From Pseudomonadota bacterium (GTDB taxonomy: Bacteria > Pseudomonadota > Gammaproteobacteria > Burkholderiales > SG8-39), in contig JAJZUN010000114.1 in the NCBI GenBank assembly GCA_021848555.1, positions 1-7,807 on the forward strand: a DNA stretch of 7,807 nucleotides, in the 5' to 3' direction. The first letter of the stretch is position 1. Each line of letters begins with the position of its first letter. A program made the position numbers and the translations under genes. The notes under the pieces were generated by a model, which was not told where the DNA came from, did no database searches, and saw nothing but the letters and a program-made list of their open reading frames with translations. Positions 1-5,859 of this stretch are shown here, in pieces.

Positions 1-1
1 G

Positions 2-946
2 GCAGCGACCTTGTCGACCATGGCCGTGCCGCAGATGATCAAACACGGCTACTCCAAGAGAGTCGCCACCGGCGTGGTCACCGTTGCCGGCACGCTGGCG
101 ATCATGATTCCCCCCAGCATCGCTTTCGTGCTGTACGGCATCATCACCGAGACCTCGATAGGCAAGCTGCTGATCGCCGGCATCATTCCCGGAATACTCA
201 CCGCGGTGATGTATTGCCTGGGCGTCCTGATCTGGAGCAAGGCGGCGCCGGAAAGCATGCCGCCTTCGACCAGCATGTATTCCTGGAAGGATCGCGTCGA
301 TTCGCTCAAACCGCTTTGGCCGTTTCTTATTCTTGCCTCGATAGTGATCGGCTCGATGTACGGCGGATTGGCGACACCCACCGAGGCGGCCGCATTGGGG
401 GCCTTCGGGTCCCTGGTCATCCCGATTGCCCTAGGCCGCATGTCGAAAGCGGACTTTTCACTGGCGGTGTCGAGCGCCATACGATCGACCACCATGATAT
501 TCACCATCATCATCGGCGCCATGATTTTCGGCTATTTCCTGACCATTACCGAATCCACTCAGCATTTGATCGGCTATATCGGCGGCTTACAGGTCGACCG
601 CTGGTGGATCATGATTGCGATCGTCGTGCTGTACCTGATACTCGGCTGCGTAATGGATCAGGTGGCGATCATCCTGGTCACCTTGCCGATGGTGTTTCCC
701 TTGATCATGCATCTGGGGTTCGACCCGATCTGGTTTGGTGTCATTTGCACGAAGACGGCCGAGATCGGCATGGCGAGCCCGCCGGTGGGGATGAATGCCT
801 TCGTGGTGAGCGCTACGACCAAAGTTCCCCTGGAGGATGTTTTCAAAGGGACATGGCCATTGCTCGCGATGGATGTGGTCTCCCTGGGGGTGCTGCTGGC
901 GTTCCCGCTGCTTTCGACCTGGCTGCCCTCGACGATGGTGGGTTGA
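2..946 (+). CDS. TRAP transporter large permease (DctM type), 5' end missing
   Basis: This is the membrane subunit that moves a carboxylate substrate across the inner membrane, driven by an ion gradient, after delivery by a periplasmic binding protein. The reading frame is open to the left edge; codons before the first possible start (TTG at 11) read Ala-Ala-Thr, which fits the conserved SAAT-like stretch of the family, so the gene continues outside the window. About 314 residues remain of the usual 425 or so. Counting from the TTG as residue 1, family motifs are IPPS (33-36), ATPTEAAALG (121-130), MDQ in a membrane segment (215-217) and EIGMASPPVGMN (251-262). Several hydrophobic segments of membrane length are spread through it. 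The stop is TGA at 944-946. The small permease DctQ is not visible and may lie upstream. The family call is secure; the substrate is unknown. Confidence 0.95.
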   Translation, partial: AATLSTMAVPQMIKHGYSKRVATGVVTVAGTLAIMIPPSIAFVLYGIITETSIGKLLIAGIIPGILTAVMYCLGVLIWSKAAPESMPPSTSMYSWKDRVDSLKPLWPFLILASIVIGSMYGGLATPTEAAALGAFGSLVIPIALGRMSKADFSLAVSSAIRSTTMIFTIIIGAMIFGYFLTITESTQHLIGYIGGLQVDRWWIMIAIVVLYLILGCVMDQVAIILVTLPMVFPLIMHLGFDPIWFGVICTKTAEIGMASPPVGMNAFVVSATTKVPLEDVFKGTWPLLAMDVVSLGVLLAFPLLSTWLPSTMVG

Positions 947-1023
947 TACGCCGGCAATGCGGATCGCGCGGCCGGCGCATGCGCTCACCCGATCAGGCGC
1001 AGGGCGCTTTCGCGCAAAGACCT

Positions 1024-1081
1024 CAGCATCGCGGCCGATGCTGCCATCCGGCAGGCATGCTGATCGACCGGCGTTGGCCGG
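1024..1081 (+). other. Two hairpins between dctM-type and crotonase genes
   Basis: Bases 1024-1031 and 1036-1043 form a perfect 8-bp inverted repeat (CAGCATCG / CGATGCTG) with a 4-base loop. Bases 1068-1072 and 1077-1081 form a second 5-bp stem (CCGGC / GCCGG), also with a 4-base loop. Neither is followed by a T-run, so they are unlikely to be complete intrinsic terminators. They could act as RNA stability or processing elements that set the ratio of permease to downstream products. The structures are visible in the sequence; the role is inferred. Confidence 0.4.
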
Positions 1082-1098
1082 ACAAACAGTGACAGGCG

Positions 1099-1104
1099 AA
1101 GGGG
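1099..1104 (+). promoter_or_regulatory. Ribosome binding site fixing the crotonase start
   Basis: AAGGGG sits 5 bases before the ATG at 1110. The same reading frame is open upstream to 837, but that extension overlaps the permease gene in another frame and has no crotonase character. This site and the family N-terminus together favour the start at 1110. Confidence 0.7.
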
Positions 1105-1109
1105 AAAAC

Positions 1110-1904
1110 ATGGAAAGCAAAGATCTGCTGTTGGAAAAACAGGGCCGCGTCGCGGTGCTGACGCTGAACCGGCCGGACAAGATGAATGCCATCAACACCG
1201 ATATGCGCGCGCAACTTCCTTTGGCCCTGCAGGAAGTGCAGGACGACGACGGCATAAGGGCGCTGATCATCACCGGCGCGGGCCGCGGATTTTGTTCCGG
1301 CGCCGATGTGGCCGCTCAGGCCGCCAAGGCCGCGGCGCCGCAGGACGCGGCCAGCCGCAGCACCGTACTGAAGCTGGTGGGCGAACTCATGCTCGGCTTC
1401 GAAAACATCAACAAGCCTGTGATCGGGGCAATCAACGGCATTGCCGCGGGCATAGGTTTGACCCTCACCCTGGCATGCGACATCCGCCTCGCCTCCAGCA
1501 AGGCGCGGTTCTCGGCGATTTGGGTGAAGCGGGGACTGATCGCCGACGGCGGCGCCACGCTGTTGCTGCCCTTGGTGGTAGGCATGGAGAGGGCGTTGGA
1601 GCTGTCATTCACCGGCGACATCATCGACGCGAACGAAGCCGAGCGCATAGGTCTGGTTTCCCGAGTCGTTCCGCATGAAGACTTGATGAACCGCGCGCAG
1701 GAGCTGGCGGAAAGGATAGCGAACGGTCCGCCGATTGCCGTGGAATTGGTAAAGCGTTTGATGTGGGAAAACATTCGCAATCGCTGGCGCGAGCAACTGC
1801 TGCTCGAAACCTATGCCCAGAATGTCTGCCGCACGACCCAGGACCAGAAGGAAGCGGTGCAGGCTTTCTTGGAAAAGCGCGAACCGCAGTTCAAAGGCCT
1901 GTAG
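1110..1904 (+). CDS. Enoyl-CoA hydratase/isomerase (crotonase) family protein
   Basis: A 264-residue single-domain crotonase-fold enzyme, the normal length for the family, expected to act in the cytoplasm on an acyl-CoA thioester. Family signatures are LTLNRPDKMNAI (17-28), the CoA/oxyanion-hole segment GRGFCSGAD (58-66), and a second oxyanion segment with ACDIRLASSKARF (122-134). Aligned by eye with rat mitochondrial enoyl-CoA hydratase, Glu144 falls on Thr118 and Glu164 on Trp138, so both classical hydratase glutamates are absent. GLIAD (142-146) resembles the GLxPD/GLAAD motif of PaaG-type and dienoyl-CoA isomerases, whose Asp takes part in catalysis; Asp146 is retained. An isomerase, or another crotonase reaction, is therefore more likely than ordinary hydration. 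It lies between the TRAP permease and binding protein genes on the same strand, suggesting it processes the imported acid after CoA activation. The fold is certain; the reaction is not. Confidence 0.93.
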   Translation: MESKDLLLEKQGRVAVLTLNRPDKMNAINTDMRAQLPLALQEVQDDDGIRALIITGAGRGFCSGADVAAQAAKAAAPQDAASRSTVLKLVGELMLGFENINKPVIGAINGIAAGIGLTLTLACDIRLASSKARFSAIWVKRGLIADGGATLLLPLVVGMERALELSFTGDIIDANEAERIGLVSRVVPHEDLMNRAQELAERIANGPPIAVELVKRLMWENIRNRWREQLLLETYAQNVCRTTQDQKEAVQAFLEKREPQFKGL

Positions 1905-1914
1905 CGGCGCAACG

Positions 1915-1933
1915 ACCGGAGGCCTGCTCCGGT
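1915..1933 (+). other. Hairpin just after the crotonase stop codon
   Basis: ACCGGAG (1915-1921) and CTCCGGT (1927-1933) form a perfect 7-bp GC-rich stem with a 5-base loop, starting 11 bases after the TAG stop. No T-run follows, so it is not a canonical intrinsic terminator. Its position suggests an mRNA 3'-end stabiliser or a partial terminator separating dctM-crotonase from dctP. The function is inferred. Confidence 0.45.
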
Positions 1934-1950
1934 GGAGAGGGTCGATTGGG

Positions 1951-1971
1951 CAATTTCGGAGTGCGAAATTG
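1951..1971 (+). promoter_or_regulatory. Inverted repeat, candidate operator upstream of the dctP-type gene
   Basis: CAATTTCG (1951-1958) and CGAAATTG (1964-1971) are perfect 8-bp inverted arms around a 5-base spacer. The dyad contains T-N11-A (T1955 to A1967), the spacing of LysR-type regulator boxes. It is AT-richer than its surroundings and lies outside any gene. A -10-like GATAAT occurs at 2000-2005, about 39 bases from the dyad centre, with no good -35 element, which would fit an activator-dependent promoter. No regulator gene is in the window. The symmetry is seen; operator function is inferred. Confidence 0.4.
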
Positions 1972-2068
1972 GAACATGGCGCAGCGCTTGACGGGGGCAG
2001 ATAATGAAAACGTCTCGAGCATTGTCGAATGCAGAATCGCACAGGTAGTGACCAGATGCGATGCGATC

Positions 2069-2094
2069 GACCACGTGGTCATTGGTGATTGACC
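2069..2094 (+). promoter_or_regulatory. Palindrome cluster upstream of the dctP-type gene
   Basis: GACCACGTGGTC (2069-2080) is a perfect 12-bp palindrome. Overlapping it, GGTCA (2077-2081) and TGACC (2090-2094) form a second inverted repeat with an 8-base spacer. The cluster ends 37 bases before the dctP-type start codon, so it could be an operator or, in RNA, a leader hairpin near the ribosome binding site. The symmetry is visible; function is inferred. Confidence 0.3.
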
Positions 2095-2114
2095 TTGATG
2101 ATTTAGGCTACTCA

Positions 2115-2124
2115 AAGGAAGGAG
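2115..2124 (+). promoter_or_regulatory. Strong ribosome binding site of the dctP-type gene
   Basis: AAGGAAGGAG lies 7 bases before the ATG at 2132. It is a doubled, near-ideal Shine-Dalgarno sequence and the strongest in the window, in keeping with the high level at which periplasmic binding proteins are usually made. It also supports the chosen start. Confidence 0.75.
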
Positions 2125-2131
2125 CGTCTCG

Positions 2132-3163
2132 ATGAAATCATTCGTGCACTTGCTGGGCCGGCTGTCCTTGGGATTGTTGATCGGCGGAATCGGGGCAACC
2201 CAGGCGCAAGAGACCATCACCCTCAAGTTCGCCAGCCCCTATCCCGTAGGCCACCCCTCCTACGTCATGGCCAAGGAATATATCGAGGATATCCAGAAGC
2301 TGACCAACAACAGGGTGAAGATTTCCTACTTTCCCGCAGAGCAACTGGGCAAGGCCAAGGACATGCTGACGGTGTGCGGAAAAGGCGTCGCGGATTTTTG
2401 CCAGGTCCACATTACCTACTTTTCCGGCCAGTTGCCCTATAGCAACATCGTCGTGCTGCCGTACTGGACCACGGCTACCGAAGGAACGGAGATCTTCCAG
2501 CACATGCTGGACAACAGTCCCGAACTGCAGGAGGAATTCCACAAATACGGCGTAAAAGGCCTGGCGGGAACGACGACGCCGACCTATGACGTCGCCACGG
2601 TGAAAAAGCCCGTGCGCAAGATTGAAGATCTGAAAGGGCTGAAGCTGAAAACCGCCGGCGGGGTTTACGACAGCATCGCGAAGCGCTACGGCATCGTGCC
2701 GGTGAGCATACCCGCCACGGAAACCTACGAAGCCGTTCAGCGCGGGGTTGTCGACGGAGTGGTTTTCAACTATCCGAGCATCAGGTCCTACCACCTGGAC
2801 GATCTGATCAAATACATAACCAATGGCATGCGTTGCGGCGGCTACCCGGGAGCCATCGTGATCAATGAGAAGGCGTGGCAAAAACTGCCCAAGGATGTGC
2901 AGGAAGCCGTCATGAAAGCCAGCCGGACTTCAGTGGAGCGGGAAGGCAAGCGCTGGGACGACCTGCATCTGGAGGTTATGAAGCAGTTCAAGGACAAGGG
3001 CATACAGGTTTATGACCTGACGCCGGAACAACGGCTTGCCTGGAGAAAGTCGCTGGACGGCATCGGCGAGGAATATGTCGCCGAGATGGAGAAGAGAGGG
3101 TTCTCCAAGACGAAGAAAGTGTTCGAGGACTTCAAGAAGATCGCCGCGAAAGTCGCAAAGTAG
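2132..3163 (+). CDS. TRAP transporter periplasmic substrate-binding protein (DctP type)
   Basis: A 343-residue secreted binding protein that captures a carboxylate ligand in the periplasm and hands it to the DctQM membrane subunits. Residues 1-26 form a signal peptide: basic start, hydrophobic core at about 11-21, and a likely cut after Ala-Gln near 25-26. The mature start ETITLKFAS is typical of the family. Other family signatures are the PAEQLGKAKDM segment (68-78), IEDLKGLKLKTAGG (164-177), ETYEAVQRGVVDG (197-209) and VINEKAWQKLPKDVQ (243-257). In most TRAP binding proteins the position of Lys173 is an Arg that pairs with the ligand carboxylate (Arg147 of SiaP). Three cysteines (82, 90, 235) remain in the mature protein. 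It probably works with the permease whose 3' part starts the window, from which it is separated by the crotonase gene. Ligand unknown. Confidence 0.95.
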   Translation: MKSFVHLLGRLSLGLLIGGIGATQAQETITLKFASPYPVGHPSYVMAKEYIEDIQKLTNNRVKISYFPAEQLGKAKDMLTVCGKGVADFCQVHITYFSGQLPYSNIVVLPYWTTATEGTEIFQHMLDNSPELQEEFHKYGVKGLAGTTTPTYDVATVKKPVRKIEDLKGLKLKTAGGVYDSIAKRYGIVPVSIPATETYEAVQRGVVDGVVFNYPSIRSYHLDDLIKYITNGMRCGGYPGAIVINEKAWQKLPKDVQEAVMKASRTSVEREGKRWDDLHLEVMKQFKDKGIQVYDLTPEQRLAWRKSLDGIGEEYVAEMEKRGFSKTKKVFEDFKKIAAKVAK

Positions 3164-3172
3164 GCGAATCGA

Positions 3173-3197
3173 CCACCCCCGGCCGGTTCGGGGGTGG
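3173..3197. terminator. GC-rich hairpin between convergent genes
   Basis: CCACCCCCG (3173-3181) and CGGGGGTGG (3189-3197) form a perfect 9-bp stem with a 7-base loop, starting 10 bases after the dctP-type stop. It lies in the short gap between tail-to-tail genes and could act in both directions. It lacks a T-run on either side, so it may need another factor or serve mainly as a 3'-end RNA protector. Confidence 0.5.
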
Positions 3198-3248
3198 CTG
3201 CGGAGGCTGGCGGATTCGGCCGTTTCCTGAGCGCCAGGGCGCGCGGGC

Positions 3249-4694
3249 TTAGCGGCGCTTGCGCACCGCTTTGTGCGCGGCTTTGTGCGCGTTTTTTTTC
3301 CGCGCTTTCGGCTGCTGCGCGACTGCGATCTCCTCGCCGCTCCGGCCTTCGAGCTTGGGCTCGACGTTGTCGCGGATCCACTTCGGGTCCCACCACTCCA
3401 CCGGCAATACGGCGACCCCGTCCAGATAGATCCCGTAGTGCAGATGGTCGCCCGCGGCCAGGCCGGTCTCGCCGGTGTTGCCGAGGATCTGCTTTTGCTT
3501 CACCGGATCGCCGGCCTTGACGGCTATGGAACTCAAGTGGCCATACAGCGTAAACAGCCCCAGGCCGTGATCGAGGATGACGGTGTTGCCGTAAATCCCC
3601 AGGTCGCCGGTGAAGGCGACCGCGCCGCTGTTGGCGGCCTCGACCGGATAATGCTTGGTGACGGACAGGTCGTAGCCGAGGTGAAAGGCGGTGTCGATGG
3701 GTTCGCCGTTGTAGGTATAGGTTCGCTCGTCGGCGAAATTGGCTTCGACCTTGGAGTTGCTCAGCTGGCTGAACGCGCCCGTCCAGAGCATCGCCGGCGT
3801 GGCTTGCTTGGTGATGGCGGCGATCTTGTCTTCGTTCTCCTTCCTGAGTTTCTTGTTGACGGCGACGAAAACCTCTTTCGGCGTCCCCTGGCGCGCGCCG
3901 ACATCGGTTAGCAGGGGCACGATCTTGTTCTGCAGAAAGTTGTCCGAGATCGCGATGGTGCTCTTCCGGTACTTTACGTCCTTGAGCTCGTAGGCGAGCG
4001 GCATTTCCCTGGTATTGCCGGCCTTGTCGGTTGCCACCAGCCGGGCCCTCGCTTCCGGCGGCACGTTATAGGCGTGCGCGAAAAAGGCGAGGCTGTGATC
4101 TGCGTGCCCTTTTATCTGCCCCTGGAAACCGGGGAAGAAATAATCGCCTATCCTCACCCCGCTCGTCGCCGTATCCGCGGACGCTTTGTAGACGACCACG
4201 CCGACGCCGCCGAAGTTGACGTAGCGGTCATCGGCGAGGAGCTCGATCGTGGGCGGCGTGACATCGATGGTGAGATTCTTCTGCATCACCGCCTCGTTGC
4301 CGTTGAAAAAATTCCACAGCGAGGCGTCGCGCGCGACGACGCGCAGGACTGCGGGGCCTTCCTTGACGCCGGCAAGCTTGGCCGGCAAAGCGAGAGTGAT
4401 CTTCTTCTCGGCGAGCGGCTGGGCGTACTGCTCGGAGGCCAGGGTGTGCTCGGTGCCGCCCATCGAGAGCGTCGCGCTGACCGACTTCAATCCGGCGCCC
4501 GGATCGGAGACGACGATCTCCATGGGCGCGAGGCCAAGCGCATCGGCTTGCGGTAGTTTGATCTGCGGCGCTTGCCGCTCGAAGCGCGGCGCGAGGTAGT
4601 AGGCGGCGCCGACAAGGCCGATGATGACCACCAAAGCAGCGAAAACAATCGCCGGCAATCTTCTTGCGGGTCGTGCGGATTCCAAGTTGCTCAT
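3249..4694 (-). CDS. M23 family zinc metallopeptidase, membrane-anchored
   Basis: A 481-residue peptidoglycan endopeptidase-type protein. Residues 13-35 form one hydrophobic segment after a short basic N-terminus, so it is probably anchored in the inner membrane with its bulk in the periplasm. Residues 50-240 look beta-rich and include DVTPPTIELL (144-153), suggesting Ig-like modules. The LytM/M23 catalytic domain covers about 325-430: HLGYD gives zinc ligands His338 and Asp342, YGHL carries His386, and HLH (417-419) supplies His419 as third ligand. All expected metal and catalytic residues are present, so it should be active rather than a LytM-type activator. The C-terminus (463-481) is a Lys/Arg/His-rich tail with a repeated AHKA unit, perhaps binding cell-wall polymers or nucleic acid. 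The ATG at 4694 has no clear Shine-Dalgarno sequence, so the start is less certain. It is 222 bp from the methyltransferase gene and may have its own promoter. Confidence 0.93.
   Translation of the reverse strand: MSNLESARPARRLPAIVFAALVVIIGLVGAAYYLAPRFERQAPQIKLPQADALGLAPMEIVVSDPGAGLKSVSATLSMGGTEHTLASEQYAQPLAEKKITLALPAKLAGVKEGPAVLRVVARDASLWNFFNGNEAVMQKNLTIDVTPPTIELLADDRYVNFGGVGVVVYKASADTATSGVRIGDYFFPGFQGQIKGHADHSLAFFAHAYNVPPEARARLVATDKAGNTREMPLAYELKDVKYRKSTIAISDNFLQNKIVPLLTDVGARQGTPKEVFVAVNKKLRKENEDKIAAITKQATPAMLWTGAFSQLSNSKVEANFADERTYTYNGEPIDTAFHLGYDLSVTKHYPVEAANSGAVAFTGDLGIYGNTVILDHGLGLFTLYGHLSSIAVKAGDPVKQKQILGNTGETGLAAGDHLHYGIYLDGVAVLPVEWWDPKWIRDNVEPKLEGRSGEEIAVAQQPKARKKNAHKAAHKAVRKRR
3260..3299 (+). 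terminator. Candidate intrinsic terminator for the dctP-type transcript, inside M23 coding sequence
   Basis: On the plus strand GCGCAC (3261-3266) can pair with GTGCGC (3285-3290), extended by a T-G wobble (3260/3291), directly followed by eight T's (3292-3299). An alternative pairing uses the first GTGCGC copy (3273-3278) with a 6-base loop. Hairpin plus T-run is the form of a Rho-independent terminator and lies about 100 bases past the dctP-type stop. The same bases encode the lysine-rich tail of M23 on the other strand. The preferred stem is short and its loop is 18 bases, so confidence is moderate. Confidence 0.4.
3268..3291 (-). repeat. 12-bp tandem duplication in the M23 3' end
   Basis: GCTTTGTGCGCG occurs twice back to back (3268-3279 and 3280-3291). 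On the minus strand each copy encodes the same Ala-His-Lys-Ala phase, giving the repeated AHKA unit of the peptidase tail. The exact identity at DNA level suggests a recent slippage duplication or a region prone to length change. Confidence 0.8.
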
Positions 4695-4772
4695 GCTGGA
4701 CAGGTCGAATTAAGTAGTGAGGGTGGGAAAACGAGGTGCGCATTATCGCGCGATTGGGGTTCGCACGCATGC

Positions 4773-4796
4773 AAAAACCGATCTGCGCCGCCGCAG
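4773..4796 (-). terminator. Weak candidate terminator downstream of the methyltransferase gene
   Basis: Read on the minus strand, CTGCG and CGCAG (4796-4792 and 4787-4783) form a 5-bp stem with a 4-base loop, followed after five bases by TTTTT (4777-4773). A competing 7-bp stem (4808-4814 with 4788-4794) has a longer loop. This lies about 120 bases past the methyltransferase stop. The stem is short and the T-run is set back, so it is only a candidate. Confidence 0.25.
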
Positions 4797-4844
4797 CGGG
4801 GACCAGCGCGGCGGATTTGCCCGGGCGCGCACGCCAGGATCAGG

Positions 4845-4856
4845 CGATTCGAATCG
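4845..4856. promoter_or_regulatory. 12-bp palindrome in the methyltransferase-M23 gap
   Basis: CGATTCGAATCG is a perfect 12-bp palindrome, 151-162 bases upstream of the M23 start codon and just past the methyltransferase stop. It lies in the only longer non-coding gap of the minus-strand block (4695-4916). It could be an operator for the M23 gene, but short palindromes also occur by chance. Confidence 0.2.
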
Positions 4857-4916
4857 GCAGCGCCGGAGGGGGATAGGCTTGAGAACCAACAGGGACGCGG
4901 CGTTCCGGGCGATGAC

Positions 4917-5786
4917 TCATCCGCTCCCGGGCGAACCGGGCCTGCGCACGCGCAAATGCAGCAGCTGGCAGCCGGCCGCGGGCGCCAGCCCGTCGGCGCG
5001 GTTGGCAAAATAGCGCAGCGCCTGTTCGCCGGCGGAAATGTCCTCGACGATCTCAAAGCCGAGCGATTCGACTTGTGCACGCAGCTTGTTCGGGTCTAGC
5101 TGTCCGATGATCGGTTCGCCCAGCCGGGCGGCAAGCATGGACACCCAAGCCAGGGCTGTGCGCTGGTCCTTGGCGATCCAGTCCTTTGGCAGGGAATAAT
5201 CCACCACCGCTTCGCTGCCGGGAGCAGCGTGTTGCGCTATCGAGCGCAGGGTGCCCAGCGTGGCTTGCGGCGTAAGGTAATGGGTCGTGCCCAGCCATGA
5301 AAACACGGCCGGCCGGTCCGCCCGGTAGCCGCTGGCCTGCAACGCAGCGAACAGCTCTTGCCGTTCGAAATCGACAGCGACGAATTCCAGGTTTTGCGGC
5401 AGCGCCACACCCAGCGTAGCGAGGCGCCGCCGTTTCGAGGACTGGGTGGCCGGATGATCCAGTTCGAAAATGCGCAGCGCATACGAATCCAGCCCGGCGC
5501 CGACAATCACATACTGCTGAACGCCGGTCTCGACGCTTCTGGCCAGCACCTCCTCGGCAAAGCGGCTGCGCGCCAGCACTTGCGCAACCACCGGCGCCAT
5601 GCCTCGGAGCAGCCAGCCGAATACGAAATCGTTGGCGATGCGGCTGGACAGCACGGCTTGCCAGCCCTTGCTGGTCATCGCGATCGCAAACGGGTCTTCA
5701 AACACGCGGTCTTGCGCATACAAGTAGTGGCTGGCGCGAAACGCTGCCGCTACGTCGGCCGTTCTGCTGCCTTGACCGGATTTCAT
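4917..5786 (-). CDS. Class I SAM-dependent O-methyltransferase, leucine carboxyl methyltransferase/TcmP-like
   Basis: A 289-residue cytoplasmic methyltransferase of the family that includes leucine carboxyl methyltransferase and polyketide O-methyltransferases such as TcmP. Residues 8-40 (SRTADVAAAFRASHYL, then FEDPFA) match the family N-terminus. QYVIVGAGLDSYALR (91-105) is the glycine-rich SAM-binding loop; FELD (107-110) ends the next strand with the acidic residue expected to bind the SAM ribose; VAVDF (136-140) and SWLGTTHYLT (163-172) are later family motifs. Its length is normal and no frameshift is seen. GGGGAA precedes the ATG on the minus strand. It follows the glycosyltransferase gene by 73 bases on the same strand, so co-transcription is likely. 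With a glycosyltransferase as neighbour, a role in tailoring a lipid or secondary metabolite is a reasonable inference. The acceptor is unknown. Confidence 0.88.
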   Translation of the reverse strand: MKSGQGSRTADVAAAFRASHYLYAQDRVFEDPFAIAMTSKGWQAVLSSRIANDFVFGWLLRGMAPVVAQVLARSRFAEEVLARSVETGVQQYVIVGAGLDSYALRIFELDHPATQSSKRRRLATLGVALPQNLEFVAVDFERQELFAALQASGYRADRPAVFSWLGTTHYLTPQATLGTLRSIAQHAAPGSEAVVDYSLPKDWIAKDQRTALAWVSMLAARLGEPIIGQLDPNKLRAQVESLGFEIVEDISAGEQALRYFANRADGLAPAAGCQLLHLRVRRPGSPGSG

Positions 5787-5859
5787 GGCTTCCCCGTGTG
5801 AAACTCGACTCGGTGCCGGAGCATGGCGCCGCGCAATGGCGACCCGTGTCTGTCGCGCC

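Noticed and set aside
837..1109. In-frame upstream extension of the crotonase reading frame
   Set aside because: It overlaps the permease gene in another frame, is arginine-rich with no crotonase similarity, and the ATG at 1110 has a good ribosome binding site and the family N-terminus.
1977..1991. Sigma-54-like promoter (TGGCGC, then TTGA) before the dctP-type gene
   Set aside because: The GG and TTG elements have correct spacing, but the nearly invariant C of the -12 GC is an A. One weak match is not enough to annotate.
1988..2005. TTGACG followed by GATAAT as a sigma-70 promoter
   Set aside because: The two elements are only 6 bases apart instead of about 17. GATAAT alone is mentioned only as context for the inverted repeat.
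3273..3911. Long plus-strand open frame opposite the M23 gene
   Set aside because: It is antisense to a well-supported metallopeptidase, and its composition mirrors the opposite strand's codon bias.
4717..5013. Plus-strand 98-codon open frame spanning the methyltransferase-M23 gap
   Set aside because: Low-complexity Arg/Gly-rich translation, no recognisable motif, and it overlaps the methyltransferase 3' end.
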